DNA from: Pseudovibrio sp. Alg231-02
Lineage (GTDB): Bacteria; Pseudomonadota; Alphaproteobacteria; Rhizobiales; Stappiaceae
Reading direction: 5' to 3'
Length of the DNA stretch: 64,000 nt
NCBI RefSeq assembly: GCF_900143565.1
Contig: NZ_FREX01000002.1
Location: forward strand, 434,001 to 498,000
The first letter of the stretch is position 1. Each line of letters begins with the position of its first letter. Below, piece after piece: positions 34,112-42,410 of this stretch. A program made the position numbers and the translations under genes. The notes beneath the pieces were generated by a model that was given only the letters and a program-made list of their open reading frames with translations, ran no database searches and was not told where the DNA came from.

Positions 34112-34927
34112 ATGGGACAAGGACAATCGGGACCGGTGAACGGATTGGGCTCAGGTCATCGCGCGGCTGATGATCGGGAGATTTTGCTTCGGGTGCGCGA
34201 TGTTACGGTCGGCTTTGGAAGCAAACTGGTTCTTGAGAACCTGAACATGGACGTTTACCGCGGTGAAGTGCTTGGCTTTGTTGGTGCGTCTGGTATGGGC
34301 AAATCCGTGCTCATGCGTGCTGTGCTGGGGTTGACGCCGCGACGGTCCGGTTCCATTGAGGTGTTCGGGCAGGATTTTGACGAAGCAACAGATGCCATGC
34401 GCCGTGAGATTGAGCAGCGCTGGGGGGTGCTGTTTCAGCAGGGAGCGTTGTTCTCCTCTCTCACTGTGAAGCAGAATATTCAGGTGCCGATGCGTGAGCA
34501 CCTGAAGCTGTCGCCGCGATTGCGGGATGAGCTGGCTTTGCTGAAGATTGAGATGGTCGGCCTGCCATTGGATGCGGCTGATAAGCTGCCCTCCGAGCTT
34601 TCTGGCGGCATGATAAAAAGGGCTGCTCTGGCCCGGTCCTTGTCGCTGGACCCTGACTTATTGTTCCTGGATGAGCCCACTTCCGGTCTTGATCCGATCG
34701 GAGCGGCTGATTTTGATGATCTTATTGTAAAACTGAAAGAAACTCTGGGGCTTACGGTTTACATGGTGACCCATGATCTGGATAGTCTGCATAGTATTTG
34801 TGATCGTATTGCCGTTTTGGGCGAACGCAGGGTTCTGGTTGAAGGAACCATTGAGGAAATGATGCAGGTGGAGCACCCTTGGGTTAAGTCCTATTTCCGT
34901 GGGGCACGTGCCCTCAAACGGGTGTGA
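34112..34927 (+). CDS. MlaF-like ABC ATPase
   Basis: A 271-residue ATP-binding subunit of the phospholipid/MCE transporter. Walker A is GASGMGKS (residues 58-65), the signature motif ELSGGMIKRAALARS, Walker B LLFLDEPTSGLDP, and the switch His in MVTHDLDS. It starts 5 bases after the permease stop. Its role is to drive lipid movement between inner and outer membranes through the MCE ring encoded next. Confidence 0.95.
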   Translation: MGQGQSGPVNGLGSGHRAADDREILLRVRDVTVGFGSKLVLENLNMDVYRGEVLGFVGASGMGKSVLMRAVLGLTPRRSGSIEVFGQDFDEATDAMRREIEQRWGVLFQQGALFSSLTVKQNIQVPMREHLKLSPRLRDELALLKIEMVGLPLDAADKLPSELSGGMIKRAALARSLSLDPDLLFLDEPTSGLDPIGAADFDDLIVKLKETLGLTVYMVTHDLDSLHSICDRIAVLGERRVLVEGTIEEMMQVEHPWVKSYFRGARALKRV

Positions 34928-34936
34928 GGAGGATGC

Positions 34937-36874
34937 ATGGAAACCCGCGCAAATAATATCGCTATTGGTGCATTCGTTCTAACTGTTGTTGGCATCGCCT
35001 TCCTGTTTACGTTCTGGCTGCTGAGTGCGGGTGACCGCTCAAGCCGGCGTGATATCAAAATCATTTTCCCCGGTGCTGTGACGGGTCTGCCGATTGGCGG
35101 TCAGGTGCTGTTTAACGGCATCAAGATCGGTGATGTGAGTGCACTGACGTACGATCCTGAAAACCCTAAGCTTGTTGTTGCGATTGTGCGCGTTGATGCC
35201 AATGCTCCGTTGCGCCGTGACACCGTTGCATCTCTTGGGTTTACCGGGCTGACGGGCGTGGCTTATGTGGATCTGTCTGGGGGGTCCTCTGACAGTCCGG
35301 CGTTGTTCTCCAAAGCAGCTGATACTGTTCCGGTTATGTATGCGCGCAGGTCTCAGTTTGAGGATTTGCTGGAAGGTGCCAAAGACATCATGCGTAAGGC
35401 GGATTCCACGCTGGCGCATATTGATGAGCTGGTGATGACTGCGCGGCCTGAAGTGGAAAAGACCATAAAGAACGTAGAGGTCTTTACCCAAGCGCTGGCA
35501 AACAATGCCAAGGGCGTTGATGATTTTCTTGCTGGTGTAACTGAGACAAGTAAAGCGCTGACGGGGCTCTCGGGCCGGATTGGCAAACTGGTTGATCGTG
35601 GTGAAGACCTGCTGGCGAATGTCCCCCCGGACAAACTGGGTGAGATCGTCACCAATGTTGAGGTCATGACCAAGAAACTGTCTGCCTCAGCAGACGGTGT
35701 TGGTGATATCATTGCCAACGGTAAGCTGGCCTCTGATCAGCTGGTGAACTTTACGACAGAGCTTTCCGATGAACTTGATCAGATTGAAGCTGTGATTGGA
35801 GCCGTCAAGCCTGAGGAAGTTGAGCGCATTTTGAAGGGTGCGTCTGATCTTGGTGGTGTGCTGACTGAGCGTCGCGGCGATATCAACACCATGCTTTCCT
35901 CTGCTTCTGTTGTTGCTGAAAACGCGCGGCAGCTGACTGTTGAACTGACCAAGAATAAAGACGCCATCGACCGTATTGTGAAGAATGCTGAGACGGCCTC
36001 CAACGAGATTGTGCTGACCACGAAGAATGCAAACCGTATCCTGAGTATGGTGAAGTCCGAACAGGTCGGTAATATCGTGACCTCGGTTGAGACGGTGACC
36101 AAAACGCTTTCTGACAAAAATCAGGTGATTGCAAAAGTTATTGATGATGCAGGTGCTGCCACAGCGAATATTCGTGAAGTAAGCAATACCATTGCTGGTC
36201 GCAATAAGGAGATCGACAGTGTGATCGTTTCTGCCCGTGAAGTTGGAACGAACCTGAGCGCTGCCTCCGATCAGCTGAGCGAAACCATGGACAATGCGAA
36301 CTCTCTGATCTCCAACACCAACGGTATTGTGGAAGCCATCGACCCTGCGAAAGTCTCCAATATTGTTGCTTCGGCTGACAAGGTGGCGACTACTCTTGCT
36401 GAGAAGACGCCTGATCTTGCTAAAGCAATTGATGAAATCCAGAATGCTGCAAAGTCCGTCAATGACATGACCATGGAACTGAAGAAGAAGGTGCCGGACG
36501 TCGACAAAGTGATTGATCAGGCGAAGAGCATTGCAACCAATCTGAATGCCGCCTCCGTTCGTGTGAACACGATTTTGGAAAAAGTAGACGGTATGGTTTC
36601 AGCTGATGGGCAGGGCTTTATCAAGGAAGCGACTGAGGCTGCGGCCTCCATCCGCAAGGTTGCAGATGCGTTTGCCTTGCGGGCGGAGCCAATCTCTGCT
36701 GCCCTGTTGAAACTGAGTCAGCAAGGCGGACAGGACTTTACTGCAGCAATGCAACAGTTAAACCAGACACTTATTGAAATTCGGCGTGCTGTGAGCAATT
36801 TTGACCGTAACCCAAATCGTGTGATTTTCGGCGGATCGGACACACCTGTCTTTAATGGTGCGCAGCGGCGTTGA
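34937..36874 (+). CDS. MCE/MlaD-domain protein, long
   Basis: A 645-residue protein: one N-terminal membrane anchor (about 8-31, IAIGAFVLTVVGIAFLFTFW), one MCE domain (about 38-118, with GLPIGGQVLFNGIKIGDV and GFTGLTGVAYVDL), then about 500 residues of mostly helical, repetitive sequence with recurring VxxTLxxxNxxI-like segments. Enterobacterial MlaD is about 180 residues, so this is the long kind, and its tail could form a coiled tube across the periplasm like PqiB or LetB, or a needle. GAGGAGG precedes the ATG. It is third in the four-gene operon. Confidence 0.93.
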   Translation: METRANNIAIGAFVLTVVGIAFLFTFWLLSAGDRSSRRDIKIIFPGAVTGLPIGGQVLFNGIKIGDVSALTYDPENPKLVVAIVRVDANAPLRRDTVASLGFTGLTGVAYVDLSGGSSDSPALFSKAADTVPVMYARRSQFEDLLEGAKDIMRKADSTLAHIDELVMTARPEVEKTIKNVEVFTQALANNAKGVDDFLAGVTETSKALTGLSGRIGKLVDRGEDLLANVPPDKLGEIVTNVEVMTKKLSASADGVGDIIANGKLASDQLVNFTTELSDELDQIEAVIGAVKPEEVERILKGASDLGGVLTERRGDINTMLSSASVVAENARQLTVELTKNKDAIDRIVKNAETASNEIVLTTKNANRILSMVKSEQVGNIVTSVETVTKTLSDKNQVIAKVIDDAGAATANIREVSNTIAGRNKEIDSVIVSAREVGTNLSAASDQLSETMDNANSLISNTNGIVEAIDPAKVSNIVASADKVATTLAEKTPDLAKAIDEIQNAAKSVNDMTMELKKKVPDVDKVIDQAKSIATNLNAASVRVNTILEKVDGMVSADGQGFIKEATEAAASIRKVADAFALRAEPISAALLKLSQQGGQDFTAAMQQLNQTLIEIRRAVSNFDRNPNRVIFGGSDTPVFNGAQRR

Positions 36875-36884
36875 GTTTTTTGAA

Positions 36885-37676
36885 ATGTTTGACAAAAATG
36901 TAGATAAGCGACTCGAAAACGTGCGAGTGGCTAATGGCAGTAGGCTGGAGCTCGGCGTGTTCGGTTCGACACTTAAAAAAATCGTTGTTGGTGCCGTTCT
37001 GCTGGGTGGTCTTGCAGGGTGTGGGGCAAGTGGCCCTGAAGCTTTGTATGGCTTGACCGCACCGCGCGATGTTCCCGTCAAAGTCCGTGCTTCTGATTAT
37101 CAAATGCTTGTGGCGACACCTGTTGCTCTTCAGGCGTTGGATACGAGCAATATCGCAGTGACACAGGGCGGCGGCCCAATTTACTCCTACTTTCCGAAGG
37201 TGGCATGGACAGACACGCTGCCACGAGTGTTTCAGGCGAAGCTTGTTGAGACACTGGAGAACACCGGCAAGCTGCGTGGTGTTTCGCAACCGGGGCAGGG
37301 GTTGTTGATCGACTACCAGTTGCAAACCACTTTGCGGGCTTTTGAGCTGCAGGTGGACGGTGGTGACAAAGCCTATGTGGAAGTGGCTGCACGTATCGTG
37401 GATGACCGGGATGGCCGCTCCATCGGCATGCGCGTGTTCGCGGCGAGTGTGCCAACAACTGGTGATACGGTCACTGATGCAATTCCGGCACTTAATGCTG
37501 CCTCAGACAATGTGCTCGCCCAGATCACCAGCTGGTCTATCAATACTGTCGGTCGCATTCCTCGCGCAAAGGCCGCTGCCAAACGCGCCGCACTGAACAG
37601 CCAGCAGGATGCAGGCAAACGACAGGTCGCTGCTGTTGCACCAGCTGCGATTGAGGTTGCAGGGACGGTGAAGTAA
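36885..37676 (+). CDS. ABC-type transport auxiliary lipoprotein (PqiC-like)
   Basis: About 263 residues from the Met at 36885, which lies 10 bases after the MlaD-like stop. Its hydrophobic stretch ends in a lipobox GGLAGC, at about residue 47, unusually far in because a charged leader of about 30 residues precedes it; a start inside this leader is possible. The mature part is an ABC-auxiliary domain (YGLTAPRDVP; SYFPKVAWTDTLPRVFQAKL) like PqiC, an outer-membrane lipoprotein that caps MCE tunnels. A basic tail follows. It completes the lipid transport operon. Confidence 0.88.
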   Translation: MFDKNVDKRLENVRVANGSRLELGVFGSTLKKIVVGAVLLGGLAGCGASGPEALYGLTAPRDVPVKVRASDYQMLVATPVALQALDTSNIAVTQGGGPIYSYFPKVAWTDTLPRVFQAKLVETLENTGKLRGVSQPGQGLLIDYQLQTTLRAFELQVDGGDKAYVEVAARIVDDRDGRSIGMRVFAASVPTTGDTVTDAIPALNAASDNVLAQITSWSINTVGRIPRAKAAAKRAALNSQQDAGKRQVAAVAPAAIEVAGTVK

Positions 37677-37696
37677 GGCGGGTTCAAATCCGGTGT

Positions 37697-38005
37697 TTAT
37701 CGACGCGCTTCAAGCAGTTCAATTTCGACGAATGCGCATTCGAAGTTGTTGGCGTTGATGACATCGTGCTCTACGCCAATCTCTTTGAAGTATGGAACAC
37801 CGTTTTGCATAGCGGCTTCCATTGTTTCCCCATTGCCTAAATTGATTTCCAGAGCGCCATCAAAGAGCGGGACAACGATGTAGTCGTAGGCGTGGCGATG
37901 CCAGCCCGTGTTATCTCCACGTTGTTTGAACCGCCATTCGGTGACTTTTACGCGGTCATTCTCGATCAGAACTGTCGGTTTTGCGGAGCCCGTTGATGAG
38001 CACAT
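37697..38005 (-). CDS. Small cupin-domain protein
   Basis: About 102 residues from the ATG at 38005, chosen because AAGGAGAG lies just upstream. A single cupin: the GWHRHAYDYIVVPLFDGALE segment has the first metal motif (HxH) and a later EIGVEHDVIN segment the second His. The role is unknown; such proteins often hold a metal and bind small metabolites. It converges with the lipid transport operon and precedes the dehydrogenase 38098-39039 on the same strand in reverse order, so it could be downstream on that transcript. Confidence 0.85.
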   Translation of the reverse strand: MCSSTGSAKPTVLIENDRVKVTEWRFKQRGDNTGWHRHAYDYIVVPLFDGALEINLGNGETMEAAMQNGVPYFKEIGVEHDVINANNFECAFVEIELLEARR

Positions 38006-38097
38006 GACACTCTCCTTTGTTGTGCATGTGCTCATGGTAGGGATGGGTTGGAAAAGAACATAGGACCAGCGCTTGGTGAGCTGGGTGTCAGCTCAGT

Positions 38098-39039
38098 TTA
38101 GGCCGGGCTTTTCTCTTTCTTGGTTCGCCCTGACAATACATATTGCAGAACAAGGTCATCTCGGCGCTTTGCCAGTTCCTGCATGGATGTGTTTTCCAAT
38201 GAGGTCTTCACACCGTCTTCGAGTGTATCCACCACCTCTGGTGTGATCCTTGGGGTGCCAAGATCGTCCCACCAGCTTTGGAAAGGACCACCGAGGTGAT
38301 CACAGAACGAACGGATGCCGCCTTCACCGCCGCCCAGATGCAAGAGTGTGTTTGGACCCATAGCGGCCCAACGGAGGCCGGGGCCGTAAGTAACGGCTTT
38401 GTCTATATCCTCGACGCTGGCGACACCTTCCATCGCCAGGTGAATGGTCTCGCGCCAGATTGCAGCCTGCAGCCGGTTTGCAATGTGCCCGGGAACTTCT
38501 TTGTTGAGGCGTACGCAGACTTTACCGATGCTCTCATAGAAGTCTTTTGCTGATTGGAGTACGCCTGCATCCGTTTTCTCATTGTCCATCAACTCTACCA
38601 ATGGGATGAGGTGTGGTGGATTGAACGGGTGAGCCAGAATGAAGCGACTTGGATTGTTAAATCCTGCCTGCATCTCCGAGAGTTTCAAGCCGGAGGTTGA
38701 GCTGCCAATGATGACTTCTGGTTTCAGGTGTGGTTCGATCTGCTGGTAGAGCCCGTGTTTGATCTCTAGCCGCTCAGGCACGCTCTCCTGAATGAAGTCG
38801 GCATCTGAAACTGCTGCCACAGGGTCGTTTGTAAACCGTAATTTTGAAGTGTCACCGGCATGTTGCCATCCAAGTGCAGCAAGCGTTTCTGCGGTTTTTT
38901 TTACCAGAGCGGTCACCCGATCTTCTGTCTCCGGTGAGGGATCATAAACAGTGACCTGCCGACCTGTAGCTGCAAACAGCGCTGTCCAACTCATGCCGAT
39001 TGTTCCGGCCCCGAGAATTGCGATGTTTGGGTAGTTCAT
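38098..39039 (-). CDS. 3-hydroxyacyl-CoA dehydrogenase family protein (carnitine dehydrogenase-like)
   Basis: A 313-residue NAD-dependent dehydrogenase: a Rossmann start NIAILGAGTIGMSWTALFAA, the QESVPERLEIKHGLYQQIE segment, the SSTSGLKLSEMQ catalytic Ser region, HPFNPPHLIPLVEL with the active-site His, and a helical C-terminal half. This is the single-domain type of the family that includes L-carnitine dehydrogenase, lambda-crystallin/L-gulonate dehydrogenase and 3-hydroxybutyryl-CoA dehydrogenase. Which substrate is used cannot be settled from sequence alone. Neighbouring genes give no carnitine-pathway support. Confidence 0.88.
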   Translation of the reverse strand: MNYPNIAILGAGTIGMSWTALFAATGRQVTVYDPSPETEDRVTALVKKTAETLAALGWQHAGDTSKLRFTNDPVAAVSDADFIQESVPERLEIKHGLYQQIEPHLKPEVIIGSSTSGLKLSEMQAGFNNPSRFILAHPFNPPHLIPLVELMDNEKTDAGVLQSAKDFYESIGKVCVRLNKEVPGHIANRLQAAIWRETIHLAMEGVASVEDIDKAVTYGPGLRWAAMGPNTLLHLGGGEGGIRSFCDHLGGPFQSWWDDLGTPRITPEVVDTLEDGVKTSLENTSMQELAKRRDDLVLQYVLSGRTKKEKSPA

Positions 39040-39230
39040 GTCAACATTCCTTGGGTTGCCCGATGAGAAGGAGCTGCTCAGTTCGATGCGGAGGTGTGCC
39101 CGATATACTGGTGCAGGTAAGGAGAACTACTATGATGTTGATTTCTAGGTCAATTTAGCAATTTGTACCAAGGCGTATGTATCGTGCTCTGGAAAACAGA
39201 GATGCTTGTTCAGGCTACTCACATCTGGCC

Positions 39231-40115
39231 TTAGTCTGCCAGTGCTGATCTTGCCGCTTGGCGTATGGCTGTTGTGAGGGGAGCTATTGTGTGGGCTGTT
39301 GCCCGGCTTGTATGCCAGAAGAGTTTTGTTTCGAATGGCGTGTCCGGGATCAGCTCAACCAGTTTCCCTTGCTGAATGAGTGGATCGACCAGAATGCTCG
39401 GGTTCATGCCCCAACCGATGTGATTGACTGTGGCGTCGATAAACGCCTGAGGGCTTGGGAGCCAATGGGTGTTTGGGAAAATGCTCTCTCCAAAGACTGC
39501 GCGCAACCATTCTGTCTGTAGCGTATCTTTGATGTTGTAGGTGAGCGCAGGTGCGAGCTTCAGTGCATCAAGGGTGACGCCTTTCGGAAACCATCGTTTG
39601 ACGAATGCTGGGCTTGCTGTTGCCCGGTAACGCAGAGCGCCCAAAGGAAAGCAATCACATCCGCGTATGGGGGTAGGTTCCGCGCTGACAGCGGCCTGAA
39701 CTTCCCCGCGTCGCAACCAGTTTGCGCTGTGGTCTTGATCGTCAATCTTCAGGTCGAACAGAAAACCATCCACCTGTGCGAGTGCATCTATGAACCACGT
39801 GGCAAGGCTGTCTGCGTTGACTGCTATCTGGAGGCTGGTCAGGTTGCTGGCCTCGCTCGAAAAGCCAATTTCCTCTTTGACCTGTTTCTCCAGCAAAGCA
39901 ACTTCGTTAGCGTGTCGAAGCAGCACTTCTCCCTGAGTGGTGGCGACACATGGTGTACCTCGTATTATGAGGACGCAACCAAGCTTCTCTTCAAGGGCCT
40001 TCAGGCGCTGAGATACTGCGGATTGCGTGATGCCGAGGTGTTGTGCGGCTCTCTCAAATGTACCAGTGGTGAGGATTGATGCGAATGCGGCCAGTTGTGC
40101 TCGGTCAAAATCCAT
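39231..40115 (-). CDS. ArgP/LysG-type LysR regulator
   Basis: About 294 residues from the ATG at 40115 (MDFDRAQLAAFASILTTGTF). The N-terminal winged helix-turn-helix holds RAAQHLGITQSAVSQRLKAL, and a LysR substrate-binding domain follows. It closely matches the ArgP/IciA/LysG subgroup that senses lysine or arginine. It is divergent from a LysE-family exporter gene with about 100 bases between, the classic lysG-lysE arrangement, so it very likely activates that exporter when basic amino acids build up. Confidence 0.93.
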   Translation of the reverse strand: MDFDRAQLAAFASILTTGTFERAAQHLGITQSAVSQRLKALEEKLGCVLIIRGTPCVATTQGEVLLRHANEVALLEKQVKEEIGFSSEASNLTSLQIAVNADSLATWFIDALAQVDGFLFDLKIDDQDHSANWLRRGEVQAAVSAEPTPIRGCDCFPLGALRYRATASPAFVKRWFPKGVTLDALKLAPALTYNIKDTLQTEWLRAVFGESIFPNTHWLPSPQAFIDATVNHIGWGMNPSILVDPLIQQGKLVELIPDTPFETKLFWHTSRATAHTIAPLTTAIRQAARSALAD

Positions 40116-40217
40116 TAGAATCTCTAATGTAGAAGAAGGTATTTGAATTTCACTAATGGTGAAGGGCGAGGTAGTCAAGTTGGCAATGAGTTCTCAGTTC
40201 CCCTCTTAGGAAACCCA

Positions 40218-40823
40218 ATGTCAGTCTTATCAGTTGCCTTTTCCGGCTTTTCTCTTGGCCTTAGTTTGATCTTCGCAATTGGCTCGCAAAACGCTTTTGT
40301 GCTGAGGCAGGGCTTGCGAGGAGAGCATGTTTTCCTGACCTGCATCACATGTGCTGTTAGTGATGCCTTTCTGATTACGGTTGGAATATCCAGTCTCGCG
40401 GCAATATCCGCAACAATCCCCGAGTTGGAGCCATTTTTACGGTATGGCGGGGCTGGTTTTCTGGCTCTCTACGGTGCTCGCAGTGCTTTGTCCGCAATCA
40501 GAGGAGGGGCGGCTCTCAGTCCGGATGAGGGCAAAACGGCAGGGATTGTCGGTACACTTATTGTGGTGTTGTCGCTTACGTTTTTGAACCCACATGTCTA
40601 TCTGGATACGGTGCTGCTTGTCGGGTCTGTTGCCAGTCGCCATGAAGGAGCTGAGTACATTTTTGGCATAGGTGCTGTCGTGGCGTCCTTCGTGTTCTTC
40701 TTCTCCCTGGGATATGGCGCCCGTTTGCTTCGGCCAATATTTGCAAATCCCACCTCCTGGCGAGTTCTTGATGGCGTCATCGCTGTTGTCATGTGGGCCA
40801 TTGCGTTTGCTCTGGTGAGCTGA
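40218..40823 (+). CDS. LysE/ArgO family amino-acid exporter
   Basis: About 201 residues from the ATG at 40218 (TAGGAA upstream). Six predicted membrane segments, with the family signature FAIGSQNAFVLRQGL in the first loop and FLNPHVYLDTVLLVGSVA in the second half. It exports lysine and/or arginine across the inner membrane. It is controlled by the divergent ArgP-type regulator, as inferred from the arrangement. The frame is open upstream to 40143 but that part is promoter-like. Confidence 0.95.
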   Translation: MSVLSVAFSGFSLGLSLIFAIGSQNAFVLRQGLRGEHVFLTCITCAVSDAFLITVGISSLAAISATIPELEPFLRYGGAGFLALYGARSALSAIRGGAALSPDEGKTAGIVGTLIVVLSLTFLNPHVYLDTVLLVGSVASRHEGAEYIFGIGAVVASFVFFFSLGYGARLLRPIFANPTSWRVLDGVIAVVMWAIAFALVS

Positions 40824-40865
40824 TTGCCGCAACCGCTTCTGACGAGTTCATAGGGCATCTGATCG

Positions 40866-42170
40866 CTAACAGGTCTCATTCTCTCGTTTGTACAGGGAGG
40901 CTCGTGTCAGAGGCATCCCGGAGAAGCTTTTTGTTTTTCGGGTTGCGACGGTCTGGAATATTTGTGCGGAACCGCGTTCAAATGCCAGTGAGACGCCTGC
41001 CAGATACAGCGCCCACATTCTGAAGGTTTCTTCTCCCACCAGAGCGATCGCCTCCTCCTTGCGTGACATAAGCCGTGTTGCCCAGTGGGACGTGGTGTAA
41101 GCGTAATGTTCCCGCCAGCCTTCCACATCGTGCACTTCAAAGCCTGTGGCTTCGAGGTTGCGGAGGCTCATGCCGATGTGGTCGAGCTCTCCACCGGGAA
41201 ATATGTAGCGGATCAGTGCTTTGTATTCGGCGGGCTTCTTCCTGAACTTCTTCTCTGTGCGCTTGCCCGGCCTTGTTATGGCATGGTGCAGGTAGATCCC
41301 GCGTGGCTCCAGCAGACGCTTTACAGCTTGGAAGTATCCTTCGTGATTGGCAAGGCCGACATGCTCAAACATACCGATGGACGAGATTTTCGTGAAAGTG
41401 CCAGAGAGCTTGGAGAAGTCCTGCAGTTCGATTGAGACACGGTCTTCCAAGCCTCGTTCCGCAATGGTTTTGCGGCCCAGCAGGACTTGTTGCTCAGAGA
41501 GTGTCACGCCTTTGGCGGTGACGCCGTAGTGTTCTGCTGCATGGCAAATGAGAGCGCCCCAACCACACCCGATGTCCAACAGGCGGTCTCCCGGTTCCAA
41601 CTGCAATTTCCGGCAGATCATATCCAGCTTGTCGCGCTGTGCCTGATCCAGTGTGTTTTCGGCCTTCGTGAAATAGGCGCAGGTGTAGAGCATTTGCTCA
41701 TCAAGGAATAACGCGTAGAACTCATTCGAGACATCATAGTGGTGGGCGATGTTGCGTTTGTTTGAGGTCTCGCTGCCGTCGCGGGCACCTTCTCCTTTTA
41801 CATCTGAGCTAGCACGCCGCTTTGAGGGAGCGAACAGAAAGGGCAGGACTGCTTTTGCGAGTAGGAGGCGGTTCAGGTTTTTGGCGAGCTTGCTTGCTTT
41901 TCCGGGTGGGCGCAATTCTGCCATCTCAAAGAGGTTTACCCCTTCGATATCGACCCGCTTTTGTACCCATGCATCAACGAGTGTCTCAATCCTGGGGCGT
42001 CGCAAAAGGGCTGAGATCACGCCGGGATCATTGATTGCAATAATTGCTTGAGGCGGATTGGCAGGAACATGCGTGCCATCCCACAACCGGAACCCGAACT
42101 TCAGCTGCATTGTTGAGTGGATGTGTTCCAATGCGCTTTTTAAGGAATTTCGCCGCCACGTTGCCTGCAT
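40866..42170 (-). CDS. Cyclopropane-fatty-acyl-phospholipid synthase family protein
   Basis: A 434-residue SAM-dependent methyltransferase. After an N-terminal lipid-binding part, NIAHHYDVSNEFYALFLDEQ marks the start of the CFA catalytic domain, LLDIGCGWGALICHAA is the SAM site, and EHVGLANHEGYF plus HHAITRPG follow. It methylates the double bonds of membrane phospholipid acyl chains. A Met at residue 21 (MQLKFGFRLWDG) is an alternative start. The length is slightly above E. coli Cfa. It converges with the LysE gene. Confidence 0.93.
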   Translation of the reverse strand: MQATWRRNSLKSALEHIHSTMQLKFGFRLWDGTHVPANPPQAIIAINDPGVISALLRRPRIETLVDAWVQKRVDIEGVNLFEMAELRPPGKASKLAKNLNRLLLAKAVLPFLFAPSKRRASSDVKGEGARDGSETSNKRNIAHHYDVSNEFYALFLDEQMLYTCAYFTKAENTLDQAQRDKLDMICRKLQLEPGDRLLDIGCGWGALICHAAEHYGVTAKGVTLSEQQVLLGRKTIAERGLEDRVSIELQDFSKLSGTFTKISSIGMFEHVGLANHEGYFQAVKRLLEPRGIYLHHAITRPGKRTEKKFRKKPAEYKALIRYIFPGGELDHIGMSLRNLEATGFEVHDVEGWREHYAYTTSHWATRLMSRKEEAIALVGEETFRMWALYLAGVSLAFERGSAQIFQTVATRKTKSFSGMPLTRASLYKRENETC

Positions 42171-42353
42171 CGCTCTTATCCGCCTTTGCTCTTGTGAAGC
42201 ACACCCTATCGCTTCCTCTGAGGATCAAACATCCCCGAGTTGTAGGATGCGATTGAGAGAGTTTTAGGGTCGGAGACCATAGGATCTGAGAGGTTTGAGG
42301 GGCGGGAGACAAGGGCAGCGAGTACGGAGACCGGTGTTATTGTGTCGGCCCAA

Positions 42354-42389
42354 CAAAAAAGGCTCCTGAAAATCTCAGGAGCCTTTTTT
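42354..42389. terminator. Strong bidirectional terminator after the giant gene
   Basis: AAAAAAGGCTCCTGA (42355-42369) pairs with TCAGGAGCCTTTTTT (42375-42389) around a 5-base loop. T-runs are present on both strands. It lies 22 bases past the stop of the 7.3-kb minus-strand gene. Confidence 0.93.
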
Positions 42390-42410
42390 GGGTTTGATTG
42401 TTTGTCGCGC